Position numbers and translations under genes: made by a program | Notes under the pieces: generated by a model | What the model saw: the letters and a program-made list of their open reading frames with translations, nothing else | What the model was told of the DNA's origin: nothing | Databases searched by the model: none | Part shown: piece by piece, positions 39,532-48,972 of the stretch | Numbering within the stretch: the first letter of the stretch is position 1 | How the letters are laid out: every line of letters starts with the position of its first letter | Assembly (NCBI GenBank): GCA_028284805.1 | Contig: JANQQZ010000044.1 | Coordinates: 1-63,270 of the forward strand | Direction of reading: 5' to 3' | DNA length: 63,270 nucleotides | Origin: Phycisphaerales bacterium | GTDB lineage: Bacteria; Planctomycetota; Phycisphaerae; Phycisphaerales; UBA1924

Positions 39532-41136
39532 TCAGCCCATCGAGATCGACGCCACCGTCAGATCATCTGAGAAGTCCGTCCCGGCATGATCGCGGACGGC
39601 CTGAACGATGCGGCGGACATCGGACTCCGGGGAATCACTGCCCCTCAGGGCTCCCTCGGTGCCTTCTGGACCGAACTGCTCGCCGCCGAGATCGGGTTGC
39701 TCCCCAACTCCGTCGCTGCAGAGCACGAGGCGGCAGGACGATTCGACCCGCAGCGATTCCGCGGTGTACTCGGTCGCGTCGCTAATGCCAAGCGGGATGT
39801 CACCCGAGACCACGATGCGTTCGAACCCGCTCCCGCGGTTGAACAGCGCCATGCCATGCCCCGCGTCGACGAGTTCCAGGGCTCGGTCCGCGGGATTCCA
39901 GATGCCCGCGATGAGCGTCACGAACTTGCCGGCCTGGCTCCGAACCGCGAGACCCCGATTAGTCAGCGTCAAGGCCTGCCCCAGGCTGCGACCGGACTCG
40001 AGGTGATTCCGCAGCAGCGTCTGGGTCGCGACCATCAGCACACCAGCGCCCGCGCCCTTGCCGACCGCATCGCCCAGGAAGAACCCTGTGCAACCGTGAT
40101 CGAGCGGGAACAAGTCGAACAGGTCACCCCCCACGTAGCGGCCCGGGATGGATTCGAAGACGTACCCGAGGTCGCCCGACCGTCCTTGCGGTGCTGGGAA
40201 GAGCATCCGCTGCGCGTCGCGAGCGCTCCGCAGATCGAGCTCGATCTGGCGGCGCCGATCGGCCATCTCCTCGGAGAGGATGCGCTCGATCGCGAGGCCG
40301 GCGATCGCGGCAACCGCATCACAGAAACCGATCGCGTCGGCATCGATCGGACGCTCCCCGTCGCGGGTGTCGACGTAGAGCAGGCAGTCGGTCTGGCCCG
40401 CCACCCGGATCGGCACACAGACGGCCGACTGCACACGCATCTGGATCAGCGAGTGCGAGCGGTCGTCAAGGGTGCCGTCGACCACGAGCTGAACCAGCTT
40501 CCCAGCCGAGGCCTCGTGCAGCAGAGAGCGGCTCGGCGTCGGCGTCCCGAGCCCGTCGGCCGCGGCGACCAGTTCGTACTCATCGGCGCCGAGCGGGCGG
40601 TACACGCTCGCGCGTGCGCACTCTGGCAGCGTCGCGAGCGATGCCAACAGGAGTGAGGCCGCCTCCTCCCGGGTCCCTGCACGGGCCAGACGCGTCGCGC
40701 ATCCGATCAGGGCGTCGAGCCTCACACGGGCCAGCCCGCCCACCGAGGCCCTCGAGACCACCGTCACCGACGACGGGTCATCCGCGATCGTCTGTGCCGG
40801 CGACACGCCAGCGCGCCGCTCCATAGTGCACCGGCAGTTGCCCAGCTGCACCGTATCGCCAGGCTTCAGCGGGGTCTCGCCCCCCGCGGCGAGCGGGCTC
40901 CCATTCACCACCGTGCCGTGCCTGCTGTTCAGATCGCGCAGCATCATCGCCCGCCCGACGACGTAGAGCACGGCGTGACGGCGCGAGACCTGCGGGTCGG
41001 GCAGCTGCCAGCCTGCCTCGTGCGAACGCCCGATCAGCACACGATCGGTATCCGCACGAACCACCAGCGGCCCAACCGCGGCCCCACCGGCACCGCTCAC
41101 CAGCCGGAGCGTCCCAAGCTGATCCGAATCTGTCAT
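39532..41136 (-). CDS. FHA-GAF-PP2C (SpoIIE-type) serine/threonine phosphatase
   Basis: 534 residues from the ATG at 41136. Domains in order: an N-terminal FHA phosphopeptide-binding domain (about 20-110; GRSHEAGWQLPDPQVSRRHAVL, LNSRHGTVVNG), a GAF-like sensor domain (about 160-310; VCVPIRVAGQTDCLLYVDTR), a helical linker (RQIELDLRSARDAQRMLFP) and a C-terminal SpoIIE/PP2C phosphatase domain with GDAVGKGAGAGVLM, VDAGHGMALF and LCSDGVGEQ. It probably reverses Ser/Thr phosphorylation, and the FHA domain could dock phosphorylated kinase. Two Ser/Thr kinases are encoded in the window, the nearer 2.4 kb away. No clear ribosome site was seen. Confidence 0.9.
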   Translation of the reverse strand: MTDSDQLGTLRLVSGAGGAAVGPLVVRADTDRVLIGRSHEAGWQLPDPQVSRRHAVLYVVGRAMMLRDLNSRHGTVVNGSPLAAGGETPLKPGDTVQLGNCRCTMERRAGVSPAQTIADDPSSVTVVSRASVGGLARVRLDALIGCATRLARAGTREEAASLLLASLATLPECARASVYRPLGADEYELVAAADGLGTPTPSRSLLHEASAGKLVQLVVDGTLDDRSHSLIQMRVQSAVCVPIRVAGQTDCLLYVDTRDGERPIDADAIGFCDAVAAIAGLAIERILSEEMADRRRQIELDLRSARDAQRMLFPAPQGRSGDLGYVFESIPGRYVGGDLFDLFPLDHGCTGFFLGDAVGKGAGAGVLMVATQTLLRNHLESGRSLGQALTLTNRGLAVRSQAGKFVTLIAGIWNPADRALELVDAGHGMALFNRGSGFERIVVSGDIPLGISDATEYTAESLRVESSCRLVLCSDGVGEQPDLGGEQFGPEGTEGALRGSDSPESDVRRIVQAVRDHAGTDFSDDLTVASISMG

Positions 41137-41562
41137 ACCACTAGGATAAGGAACTTCGGTGGTTCTGGGCAGCGCACGCAACCACACGCCACGAGAGGGT
41201 TGAATCAAGCCCCGCGATAGCATCGAGTCGGCTCTCGCACGACTTGGAATCTGAACTCGACCACGCTCGGTAGAGCTTCATTGTCTAGACGAAGCGTGAG
41301 CGGGGCACGCGACGAAACGGCTTCGGGTCATGGTGGGCGGCACGCCGATTCGCCGCGTCCTGCGAAGCATAGATGATAGTCCGATCGCGACCGCAAGGCG
41401 CGAGTTGCTCGCCGAAGCAACACAAAACACACCGGGATTCGGTCCCTCGATTCCGCCGTCCAATCGCGCGGAATCTTGCTCGGTTTCGGACCCGTGCAGA
41501 CCGAACACATGCGCGAGCAACGCTATGATTTCCAGGTTTCAAACCCGACGAAAGGAGCCACC
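41137..41562. other. Intergenic region upstream of pckG
   Basis: This 426-bp gap between the divergent phosphatase and PEPCK genes has no supported gene; the short open frames are not protein-like. A TATGAT hexamer at 41524-41529 stands about 34 bp before the pckG start and could be a -10 element, but no matching -35 is evident. The length suggests room for a regulated promoter. Confidence 0.4.
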
Positions 41563-43422
41563 ATGAGCGCAACCGAGACGCGTCCGACCACCCCGGAGGC
41601 CCTGTCCAACACCGAGGCGATCGCCTGGTTCAACGAGCTGGTGGAGTTGCTCAAGCCGAGCGCGGTCCGCTGGTGCGATGGCTCCCAGGCCGAGTACGAC
41701 GAGCTCTGCCAGCAGATGGTCGACTCGGGCACCTTCATCAAGCTCAACCAGGACAAGCGTCCAGGCTGCTTCCTCGCGCGAAGCCACCCGAGCGACGTCG
41801 CACGCGTCGAGGACCGCACCTACATCTGCTCCATCGCAAAGGGCGACGCGGGCCCGACCAACAACTGGATGGCCCCCAAGGAGATGAAGGGCATCCTGAA
41901 CGAGAAGTTCGACGGCGCCATGGCCGGGCGGACCATGTACGTCATCCCCTTCAGCATGGGACCCATCGGCTCCGACATCGCCAAGATCGGCATCCAGATC
42001 ACCGACTCGCCCTACGTCGTGGTCAACATGAAGATCATGACCCGCATGGGCACGCCCGTGCTCGAAGCGCTCGGCGAGACCGGCGAGTTCATCAAGTGCC
42101 TGCACTCGGTCGGCATGCCGCTGCACGCGGGCGTCGAGGACGTCGCCTGGCCCTGCAGCCCCGACCCCAAGGACAAGTACATCGTCCACTTCCCCGAGGA
42201 ACGCTCCATCATGAGCTACGGCTCGGGCTACGGCGGCAACGCGCTGCTCGGCAAGAAGTGCCTCGCACTCCGCATCGCCTCCGTGATGGCCCGTGAGGAG
42301 GGCTGGCTCGCAGAGCACATGCTCATCTCGGGCGTCAAGGACCCCACGGGCAAGACGACCTACGTCGCCGCCGCGTTCCCCAGCCAGTGCGGCAAGACCA
42401 ACTTCGCGATGCTCGTTCCACCCAAGGAGTTCCTCGACGAGGGCTGGGACGTCACCTGCGTCGGCGACGACATCGCGTGGATCAAGCCCAACGACGACGG
42501 GCAGATCTACGCCATCAACCCCGAGGCCGGCTTCTTCGGTGTTGCCCCGGGCACCAACATGAAGACCAACCCCAACGCCATGAAGGCGATCGAGACCAAC
42601 ACCATCTACACCAACGTCGCCCTCACCGATGACGGCGATGTCTGGTGGGAAGGCATGGACGGCGAGCCACCCGCGCACGCCATCGACTGGCAGGGCAACG
42701 ACTGGACGCCCGACAGCGACAAGAAGGCCGCCCACCCGAACTCACGATTCACGGCACCGCTGGACCAGTGCCCGACCGTCGACGAACGCTACGACGATCC
42801 CAACGGTGTGCCGATCTCGGCCTTCATCTTCGGCGGGCGTCGCAGCACGACCGTGCCGCTCGTGCACCAGTCGTTCAACTGGGCGTTCGGCGTCTACAGC
42901 GCCGCGACCATGGGCTCGGAGATGACCGCCGCCGCGTTCGGCAACATCGGCAAGGTCCGGCGCGACCCGCTCGCGATGCTGCCCTTCATCGGCTACCACA
43001 TGGGCGACTACCTGGGCCACTGGCTCGACTTCGGGCGCCACATCCCCAACCCGCCCCGCATCTTCAACGTCAACTGGTTCCGCAAGGACGAGGATGGCAA
43101 CTTCATCTGGCCCGGCTTCGGCGACAACATGCGCATCCTCAAATGGATCGTCGACCGCGCCCACGGGCGGACATCGTCCACCGAGAGCCCACTCGGCTGG
43201 ATGCCCCGCTATGAGGACATCGACTGGCGAGGCCTCGACTTCTCCCGCGAGCAGTTCGATACCCTCATGAGCACCGATCGAGAGCAGTGGCTCCAAGAGA
43301 TCGCCTCTCACGACGACCTGTTCTTCCAGCTCTACGACCGCTTGCCCAAGGAGCTCACCTTCATCCGCGAGTTGCTGGTCAGCGGTCTGTGGCGCTCCCC
43401 GGAGCACTGGGAGATGAAGTAG
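41563..43422 (+). CDS. pckG: Phosphoenolpyruvate carboxykinase (GTP)
   Basis: 619 residues from the ATG at 41563, with AAGGAG seven bases upstream. It is the GTP type, shown by [13 protein letters not shown] (the P-loop with the reactive Cys), [10 protein letters not shown] (metal/phosphate site), [15 protein letters not shown] and [19 protein letters not shown]. It converts oxaloacetate to PEP for gluconeogenesis, or the reverse. With PEP carboxylase in the same window the cell has both directions at this node. It stands alone and is followed by a hairpin. Confidence 0.97.
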   Translation: MSATETRPTTPEALSNTEAIAWFNELVELLKPSAVRWCDGSQAEYDELCQQMVDSGTFIKLNQDKRPGCFLARSHPSDVARVEDRTYICSIAKGDAGPTNNWMAPKEMKGILNEKFDGAMAGRTMYVIPFSMGPIGSDIAKIGIQITDSPYVVVNMKIMTRMGTPVLEALGETGEFIKCLHSVGMPLHAGVEDVAWPCSPDPKDKYIVHFPEERSIMSYGSGYGGNALLGKKCLALRIASVMAREEGWLAEHMLISGVKDPTGKTTYVAAAFPSQCGKTNFAMLVPPKEFLDEGWDVTCVGDDIAWIKPNDDGQIYAINPEAGFFGVAPGTNMKTNPNAMKAIETNTIYTNVALTDDGDVWWEGMDGEPPAHAIDWQGNDWTPDSDKKAAHPNSRFTAPLDQCPTVDERYDDPNGVPISAFIFGGRRSTTVPLVHQSFNWAFGVYSAATMGSEMTAAAFGNIGKVRRDPLAMLPFIGYHMGDYLGHWLDFGRHIPNPPRIFNVNWFRKDEDGNFIWPGFGDNMRILKWIVDRAHGRTSSTESPLGWMPRYEDIDWRGLDFSREQFDTLMSTDREQWLQEIASHDDLFFQLYDRLPKELTFIRELLVSGLWRSPEHWEMK

Positions 43423-43440
43423 GCGACCGTCCAGCGCGTC

Positions 43441-43476
43441 GTGCTCGCAGAGCCGGCGGTTGACTCTGCGGAGCAC
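43441..43476 (+). terminator. Hairpin after pckG, possible terminator
   Basis: GTGCTCGCAGAG (43441-43452) pairs with CTCTGCGGAGCAC (43464-43476) with a one-base bulge and an 11-base loop, 18 bp after the pckG stop. No T-run follows, so it may be a Rho-dependent end or an mRNA-stabilising stem. Confidence 0.35.
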
Positions 43477-43498
43477 GTCGCGGTTCGGGCGTTCATGA

Positions 43499-43726
43499 TC
43501 AGGCCCACGCCGCGCCTGGGGCGCGAGGTTCGCGCAGTTCGTCGTACACACGCTCGTGGCGCATCGCCTGGGCCCAGGCGATGCACCAGCGCAATGCCCG
43601 GCTCTGCCCGAAGCGGGACTGTTCCTCATGACGCAGGTCCGTGTCTGCGTACCGAGCTATCGGTCCTCCGCCGACGCCTCCTCCCCTGGAGCGGGCCGCG
43701 CCAGGCTCGCTCCAGCCGAAGAGCAA
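43499..43726 (-). CDS. Possible small hypothetical protein
   Basis: An open frame of up to 75 residues from a TTG; no ATG or GTG in a good position and no clear ribosome site. The C-terminal part (RFGQSRALRWCIAWAQAMRH) has G/C-rich third positions and a protein-like composition, which is why it is listed. It resembles no family I recognise. It lies alone in the 374-bp gap between pckG and the GCS2 gene, on the other strand. It could equally be a chance frame. Confidence 0.22.
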   Translation of the reverse strand: MLFGWSEPGAARSRGGGVGGGPIARYADTDLRHEEQSRFGQSRALRWCIAWAQAMRHERVYDELREPRAPGAAWA

Positions 43727-43796
43727 ACAGAACTAGTACTCTTGCGTTTCATACGGTGGTACTCGACAATCCGGGCGTGGTACGCTGGTAGCCGGC

Positions 43797-45731
43797 ATGG
43801 GCATCCAATCCGTCAGCACGAACGACAGCGGCGACGCCGCACGGCGCTCCATGAGCCGCGTCCTGCGCGACCTCGAGGCGATGGAGCGCATGATCGAGAC
43901 CGGGCTGTTCGAGACGGATCGCCAGCGGATCGGCATGGAACAGGAGATGGTGCTCGTCGACAAGACCATGCAGCCCGCCCCCGCCGCTCCTGACGTGCTC
44001 GATCGCGTCGACGACCCGAGAGTCGTTCCCGAGATCGCCAGATTCAACCTCGAGTTCAACGGCGACCCGGTCGAGCTGGGCGGGAACTGCTTCTCGGCAC
44101 TCGAGACGCAGCTCCGCAAGCTCTACCACCTTGTTGATAACGCCGGTCGTGAGGTCGGTGTCCGCGCGTTGCTCGCTGGCATCTGCCCGACGGTCGATCT
44201 GACCCATCTGGCGGTGTCGAACATCATGCCGCGCCCCCGCTACTTCGCGCTCGACGAGGCTCTCCGGAAGCTCCGTGGTGACCATTTCGAGCTTCGCGTC
44301 GACGGCGCGGATGAACTCATTGTGCGCCATCCGAGTGTGATGCTCGAGGCGGTAAACGCCAGCTTCCAGGTGCACCTCCAGGTGGCCCCAGACGAGTACC
44401 CGTCGGCCTACAACTCGGCGCTCGCGGTGTCGGCGCCAGTGCTCGCTGCTGCGGTGTACTCGCCGATCCTCTTCGGCAAGCGACTCTGGCGGGAAACTCG
44501 CATCGCGATCTTCCAGCAGGTCGTCGACACCCGGTCGGAAGGCGCAGGGCAGCGCGAGTTCTTGGGGCGCGTTCGTTTCGGAGAGGAGTGGATGAAGTCA
44601 TCCGTTCTCGAAGTCCTCCGAGCTGACGTCGCACACCTCCGCCAGCTCATGCATGCCGATATCGATGATGGTGCCGACCCAATCGCTGAACTGGATGAGG
44701 GGCGCGTGCCCAAGCTCCGCGCGTGGCAGGCATTCAACTCATCGGTGTACCGCTGGATGCGTCCGTGCTACGGCGTGACCGAGGGTCGCCCGCATCTTCG
44801 CATTGAGAACCGCCTGCTGCCCGCGGGGCCGACGATCCTGGATGAGATCGCGAACGCGGCGTTCTGGATCGGTCTCATGCTCGAAACACCAAAGCGATGG
44901 CCCGATCTGCCCACGCGCATGGACTTTCGTGACGCGCGAGGCAACTTCCTCCGAGCCGCACGCGAGGGGCTCACCGCGCACATGGCCTGGATCGACGGAA
45001 ACGACCATCCAATCGGCGAGTTGATCCTCGGCGAATTCCTCCCAGCGGCACGAGACGGGCTTACCGGCGCCGGCGTCGACGCTGTCGATATCGATCGACT
45101 GCTCGGCACGATCGAGCAGCGGGTCGCGACCCGCAAGACCGGCGCGAACTGGATCCTGCGTTCGGTCGCCAAGATGCGGGGCGTGGGCTCACAGGGCGCC
45201 CGGCTCGCCGCGCTGACCCGCGCCATGCTGGACAACCAAGACTCGGACCGGCCCGTGCACGAGTGGCCCGAAGCCCCCATGCCCGACGAGACCGCCTCGC
45301 CCGCGCATCAGTTCGCTCGGGTTTCTCAGTGCATGACCACAGAGCTCTACACTGTCGCCGAGGACGACTGCATCGACCTTGCCGCTTCGATCATGGACTG
45401 GGAACGGGTGAGACACATCCCTGTCGAGGACAGCTCGCACAGGCTGGTTGGGCTGGTGTCGTACCGCAAACTTCTTCGCGCGCTCAGCCGCGGGCACACG
45501 AGCACAGATTCCAAGACCATGCCCGTCAGAGAGGTGATGGTCACTGATCCCGTCACTGTGACTCCCGACACACCCACGCTCGAGGCCATCCGGCTGATGT
45601 GCGAGCACCGCGTCGCGTGCCTGCCCGTCGTCGAAGACGGGCGGCTCGTCGGCATCGTCTCAGACCGAGACTACACAGGCATCGCTCGGTCGCTGCTCGA
45701 GCAGGCGCTGCGTGACGGAGCCGGTGAGTGA
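43797..45731 (+). CDS. GCS2-type glutamate-cysteine ligase-like (carboxylate-amine ligase) with two CBS domains
   Basis: 644 residues. The first 480 or so belong to the GCS2 fold: RQRIGMEQEMVLVDKTMQP, FNLEFNGDPVELGG, LLAGICPTVDL, ASFQVHLQVAPDEY and RLWRETRIAIFQQVVDTR. This family forms gamma-glutamyl amide bonds using ATP. The C-terminal 140 residues are a CBS pair (CMTTELYTVAEDDCIDLAA ... LVGLVSYRKLL, then VMVTDPVTVTPDTPTLEAI ... LVGIVSDRDY), which usually binds adenine nucleotides and would make the ligase responsive to energy state. It overlaps the next gene (GTGA) and opens a three-gene unit with an AstE-like hydrolase and a gamma-glutamyltransferase. The true substrate is unknown; glutathione synthesis is only one option. 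Confidence 0.86.
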   Translation: MGIQSVSTNDSGDAARRSMSRVLRDLEAMERMIETGLFETDRQRIGMEQEMVLVDKTMQPAPAAPDVLDRVDDPRVVPEIARFNLEFNGDPVELGGNCFSALETQLRKLYHLVDNAGREVGVRALLAGICPTVDLTHLAVSNIMPRPRYFALDEALRKLRGDHFELRVDGADELIVRHPSVMLEAVNASFQVHLQVAPDEYPSAYNSALAVSAPVLAAAVYSPILFGKRLWRETRIAIFQQVVDTRSEGAGQREFLGRVRFGEEWMKSSVLEVLRADVAHLRQLMHADIDDGADPIAELDEGRVPKLRAWQAFNSSVYRWMRPCYGVTEGRPHLRIENRLLPAGPTILDEIANAAFWIGLMLETPKRWPDLPTRMDFRDARGNFLRAAREGLTAHMAWIDGNDHPIGELILGEFLPAARDGLTGAGVDAVDIDRLLGTIEQRVATRKTGANWILRSVAKMRGVGSQGARLAALTRAMLDNQDSDRPVHEWPEAPMPDETASPAHQFARVSQCMTTELYTVAEDDCIDLAASIMDWERVRHIPVEDSSHRLVGLVSYRKLLRALSRGHTSTDSKTMPVREVMVTDPVTVTPDTPTLEAIRLMCEHRVACLPVVEDGRLVGIVSDRDYTGIARSLLEQALRDGAGE

Positions 45732-47077
45732 CCCGAACACAGGCCCACGAGCCCCACGCGCCCGGACTCGCACGAACCATCGGAGACGACCGGGCCCGGG
45801 TCGAGGGCCCGACGCTCGTCGTGATTGGCGGGCTGCACGCCAACGAGCCCGCGGGCATCGAAGCCGCACGCCGTGTCCACGATGCGGTCGGCGAGGGGGC
45901 TCCGCGCCTCGATGCAGGGCGGCTCGTCTCCCTGCGCGGCAATCTCACCGCCCTGGCCACCGACACAACAATGCCCAGGCGGTACATCGACGAGGATCTC
46001 AACCGCGCGTTCACGGGCGAGACCGGTCTTGGAGACGATGCCACTGTCGAGCAACGCGAACGGGCCGAGCTCGCGACCGCACTCGCAGAGATCGTCTCGG
46101 AGGCGACTCATGCTGTGTACCTGCTCGATTTGCACACTGTTTCGAGCGACAGCCCAGCGTTCATGGTGCTCGAAGACTCTCTCGCGGCGAGGCGCTTCGC
46201 TCGGGCCTTCCCGCTGGCGAAGATCCTGGGGCTCGAGGAGGAACTCCCGGGGCTGCTGATCGACGATGCCACGCAACGTCTCGGTTGCGTCTCCTGCATC
46301 ATCGAGTCGGGCCGCCACGACGATCCTCGCTCTGCTGATGTCCACGAGGCGCTGATTCTGATCGCGATGGAGCACCTCGGCATGGTGACGCCCGGCTCGC
46401 TCACCTCGGCAGGCGAGGACCCGCGGAGCGTCGCGAAGGAGGCGGCGGGCCCACGCGCCGGGCACTACTACGACCTCCGTCAGCGCATCGGGATCGCGCA
46501 CGAATCGTTCGCGATGCTCCCAGACGCTGTCGCCTTCAGCCGCGTCAGGGCGAAACGCACCGTGCTCGCCACCGAACGTTCCAAGGCCATCACCGCGGAG
46601 GCTGATGGCCTTCTGTTCATGCCGAACCGCCAAGATGAACGACGTGTCGGAGAGGATGGCTTCTTCGTGATCCAGCGTGTGGGCAACTTCTGGCTCGGAG
46701 TCTCGGAGGTGCTCCGCCGCAGGGAGAGACTGCACAGGCTACTGCCCGTAGTTCTTCCGGGAGTCCGACGCCGCTCAGGGGATCCGCACGCGATTCTCGT
46801 TGCGCCCGAGTACGCGGCGATCCTCCGTCGCGAGATCCTGCACCTCCTCGGCTACAGGCTCATCCGCTGGACTCACACGCGGTATCTCACCCGCCGTCAG
46901 CGGATCATGGGCGGTATCGGTGCACTGCTCCGGTCGTGCCTGGGCATCCTGAGAAGGGCGGCAACCGGAGGTGAGCGGTCCGCGCTGCCTGAGGAACGTG
47001 AGACCGATTGGATCGCCCGGAGGCACCGCCTCGACACTCAGCCACCCCGTCCGGCCCGCACCATGGAGCAGCCATGA
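45728..47077 (+). CDS. Succinylglutamate desuccinylase/aspartoacylase-family (AstE/AspA) zinc hydrolase
   Basis: 449 residues from a GTG that overlaps the previous stop codon. The zinc site is visible: His and Glu in GGLHANEPAGIEAA and a second His in LDLHTVSSDSPAF. The family also shows YIDEDLNRAF and the later SCIIESGRHDD. Members cleave N-acyl or amide bonds of amino acids (N-succinylglutamate, N-acetylaspartate). A C-terminal extension of about 120 residues, basic and partly hydrophobic, is atypical. Set between a gamma-glutamyl-type ligase and a gamma-glutamyltransferase, it more likely acts on a related amide than in the Ast pathway, of which no other gene is present. It overlaps the ggt start (ATGA). 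Confidence 0.84.
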   Translation: MTRTQAHEPHAPGLARTIGDDRARVEGPTLVVIGGLHANEPAGIEAARRVHDAVGEGAPRLDAGRLVSLRGNLTALATDTTMPRRYIDEDLNRAFTGETGLGDDATVEQRERAELATALAEIVSEATHAVYLLDLHTVSSDSPAFMVLEDSLAARRFARAFPLAKILGLEEELPGLLIDDATQRLGCVSCIIESGRHDDPRSADVHEALILIAMEHLGMVTPGSLTSAGEDPRSVAKEAAGPRAGHYYDLRQRIGIAHESFAMLPDAVAFSRVRAKRTVLATERSKAITAEADGLLFMPNRQDERRVGEDGFFVIQRVGNFWLGVSEVLRRRERLHRLLPVVLPGVRRRSGDPHAILVAPEYAAILRREILHLLGYRLIRWTHTRYLTRRQRIMGGIGALLRSCLGILRRAATGGERSALPEERETDWIARRHRLDTQPPRPARTMEQP

Positions 47078-48822
47078 ACGCCGCAATCTCTCGTGCTCTT
47101 GCGCTCATCCTGATCTTCGCATGGATCGGCGCCTGCGCCGCGCCCGGGCCCCGAGCAACGGAAAGTACGATCGCGGGCGGGCTTGTCGCAGCTGACCACC
47201 CCTTGGCCGCGGAAGCCGGGGCGGAGATGCTCAGTGCCGGAGGCAACGCCGTAGACGCCGCGGTCGCAACCAGCCTCGCCTTGTCCGTTGTCCGCCCCGA
47301 TGCCTGTGGCATCGGGGGCGGCGGCTTCATGCTGATCCGGCTCAACGATGATCCGCGGCACGGCGATGTCACCATCGCCATCAACTACCGCGAGACCTGC
47401 CCAGCTGGCATCGGTCCGGAGACCTACGCGGAGTGGAACGACCCAGAAGCGTCGCGCCGGGGTGCACGGGCGGTCGCAGTGCCCGGCACGATCGCAGGAC
47501 TGATGCACGCCCTCGAACGCTACGGCACGCTCGACCGTGAAACGGTGTTCGCGCCCGCGATCCGCATCGCCGAAGGTGGATTCGAGGCGGATGAGCACCA
47601 CATCCGTACGGCACACTCACTGATGGGGTACTTCGACGACGACACGACCCGCCGAGACCGATTCCCGGTGGTCTGGAACAGACTCATGCTCCGGGGCGAG
47701 ATCGAAGTCGGCGATCGCGTGCACCTGCCAGAGCAGGCAAGGGCGCTCCAACTGATCGCGGAGCACGGCGCAGACGCCTTCTACCGGGGTCCCATCGCCG
47801 ATGCGATCGTGGCTTCCGTCCGCGCCGATGGAGGCGTGCTCACACACGATGATCTCGCGAGCTACGAGATCCAGGAGACCGAGCCGGTCCTACACGCGGT
47901 GGGCAGGTTCCGGTTGTTGGCCATGCCCCCGCCCTCGAGCGGCGGAGTCGCGGTCGCGCAGATCCTCGACCTCGCCGATCGTCTGGATCTGACGATCCCC
48001 GCGACCGGCTGGCCGGCCCCAGACACGGCTCACGGAATCGCCGAGGCCATGAAGCACGCCTTCGCCGACCGCGCGCGGCACATGGCGGACCCGGCCTTCC
48101 ATGACGTCCCGGTCGAAACCATGCTTGCCGAGCCGGCGCTCGCACGCACCGCCGGTGCCATCGGTGAATCTCTCGATCAGGGGCAGACCGGCACCCCAGA
48201 GTCTTATGGCATTGCCGCCCCGCCCGTGACCGATGCGGGAACGAGCCACATCTCGGTCATCGACCGTTACGGCAACGCCGTCGCGTGCACCGAGACCATC
48301 AACCTCGCGTTCGGCTCCCTTGTCGCCGTCGAGGGCTTCGGGTTCTGTCTGAACAACCAGATGGACGACTTTACGACCATCCCAGGGCAGGCTAATGCCT
48401 TCGGACTCATTCAGTCCGACGCCAATCTGCCCGAGCCGGGCAAACGCCCGTTGTCGAGCATGTCGCCGACCATCGTACTCGATGAACAGGGCGAGGTGAT
48501 CGCGACAGCCGGTGCCTCGGGCGGGCCCCGCATCATCACGTCAACCGCTCAGGTGCTTCTGCGCGGCCTTCAGGGGAACGCGACCGCTCACCAGGCCGTC
48601 AGCGCCCCCCGCATCCATCACCAGTGGCTGCCGAACCGGCTCGACTTCGAGCCACCCGAGAGCGACCCACTCGCACAGGCCATGCGCGAAAGGGGGCACG
48701 ACACCGGCACACGCGAACGCATCGGCGCGGTCCAGGCGATCTTCCGGGACCCGGCGACCGGCAACCTGGACGGCGCCGCGGACCCGAGAAAGGGCGGCGG
48801 TGTTGCTCGGGCGGAAAGGTAG
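47074..48822 (+). CDS. ggt: Gamma-glutamyltransferase / gamma-glutamyl hydrolase, exported
   Basis: 582 residues from the ATG at 47074, with GGAG six bases before it. The signal ends in WIGACAAPG, a plausible lipoprotein cleavage site. The N-terminal large-subunit part contains SAGGNAVDAAVATSLALSVV and GIGGGGFMLIR. The self-cleavage and catalytic Thr is residue 390 in GTSHISVIDRYGNAVA, and the small-subunit blocks (KRPLSSMSPTIV, ASGGPRIITSTAQV) follow. It hydrolyses or transfers gamma-glutamyl groups, normally outside the cytoplasm. As the last gene of the overlapping unit it would break down, in the periplasm, a gamma-glutamyl compound such as the cytoplasmic ligase might make. Confidence 0.94.
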   Translation: MNAAISRALALILIFAWIGACAAPGPRATESTIAGGLVAADHPLAAEAGAEMLSAGGNAVDAAVATSLALSVVRPDACGIGGGGFMLIRLNDDPRHGDVTIAINYRETCPAGIGPETYAEWNDPEASRRGARAVAVPGTIAGLMHALERYGTLDRETVFAPAIRIAEGGFEADEHHIRTAHSLMGYFDDDTTRRDRFPVVWNRLMLRGEIEVGDRVHLPEQARALQLIAEHGADAFYRGPIADAIVASVRADGGVLTHDDLASYEIQETEPVLHAVGRFRLLAMPPPSSGGVAVAQILDLADRLDLTIPATGWPAPDTAHGIAEAMKHAFADRARHMADPAFHDVPVETMLAEPALARTAGAIGESLDQGQTGTPESYGIAAPPVTDAGTSHISVIDRYGNAVACTETINLAFGSLVAVEGFGFCLNNQMDDFTTIPGQANAFGLIQSDANLPEPGKRPLSSMSPTIVLDEQGEVIATAGASGGPRIITSTAQVLLRGLQGNATAHQAVSAPRIHHQWLPNRLDFEPPESDPLAQAMRERGHDTGTRERIGAVQAIFRDPATGNLDGAADPRKGGGVARAER

Positions 48823-48972
48823 CCTGTTTTCAGGTCGCGATAGCTGCCCAGATGCGCGTTGCCTTTATTGAGCTGGTCGGCCATACCGCCGTCTCCGGGG
48901 CTGACCGCCAGGGCCTATACGAGAGCAACGTCTGCGAGCACGATCCACAACTCGCAGCACAAGATGGTGTAC

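Noticed and set aside
45728-47077. Arginine succinyltransferase (Ast) pathway membership of the AstE-like gene
   Set aside because: No other ast gene is nearby, and the neighbours point to gamma-glutamyl chemistry.
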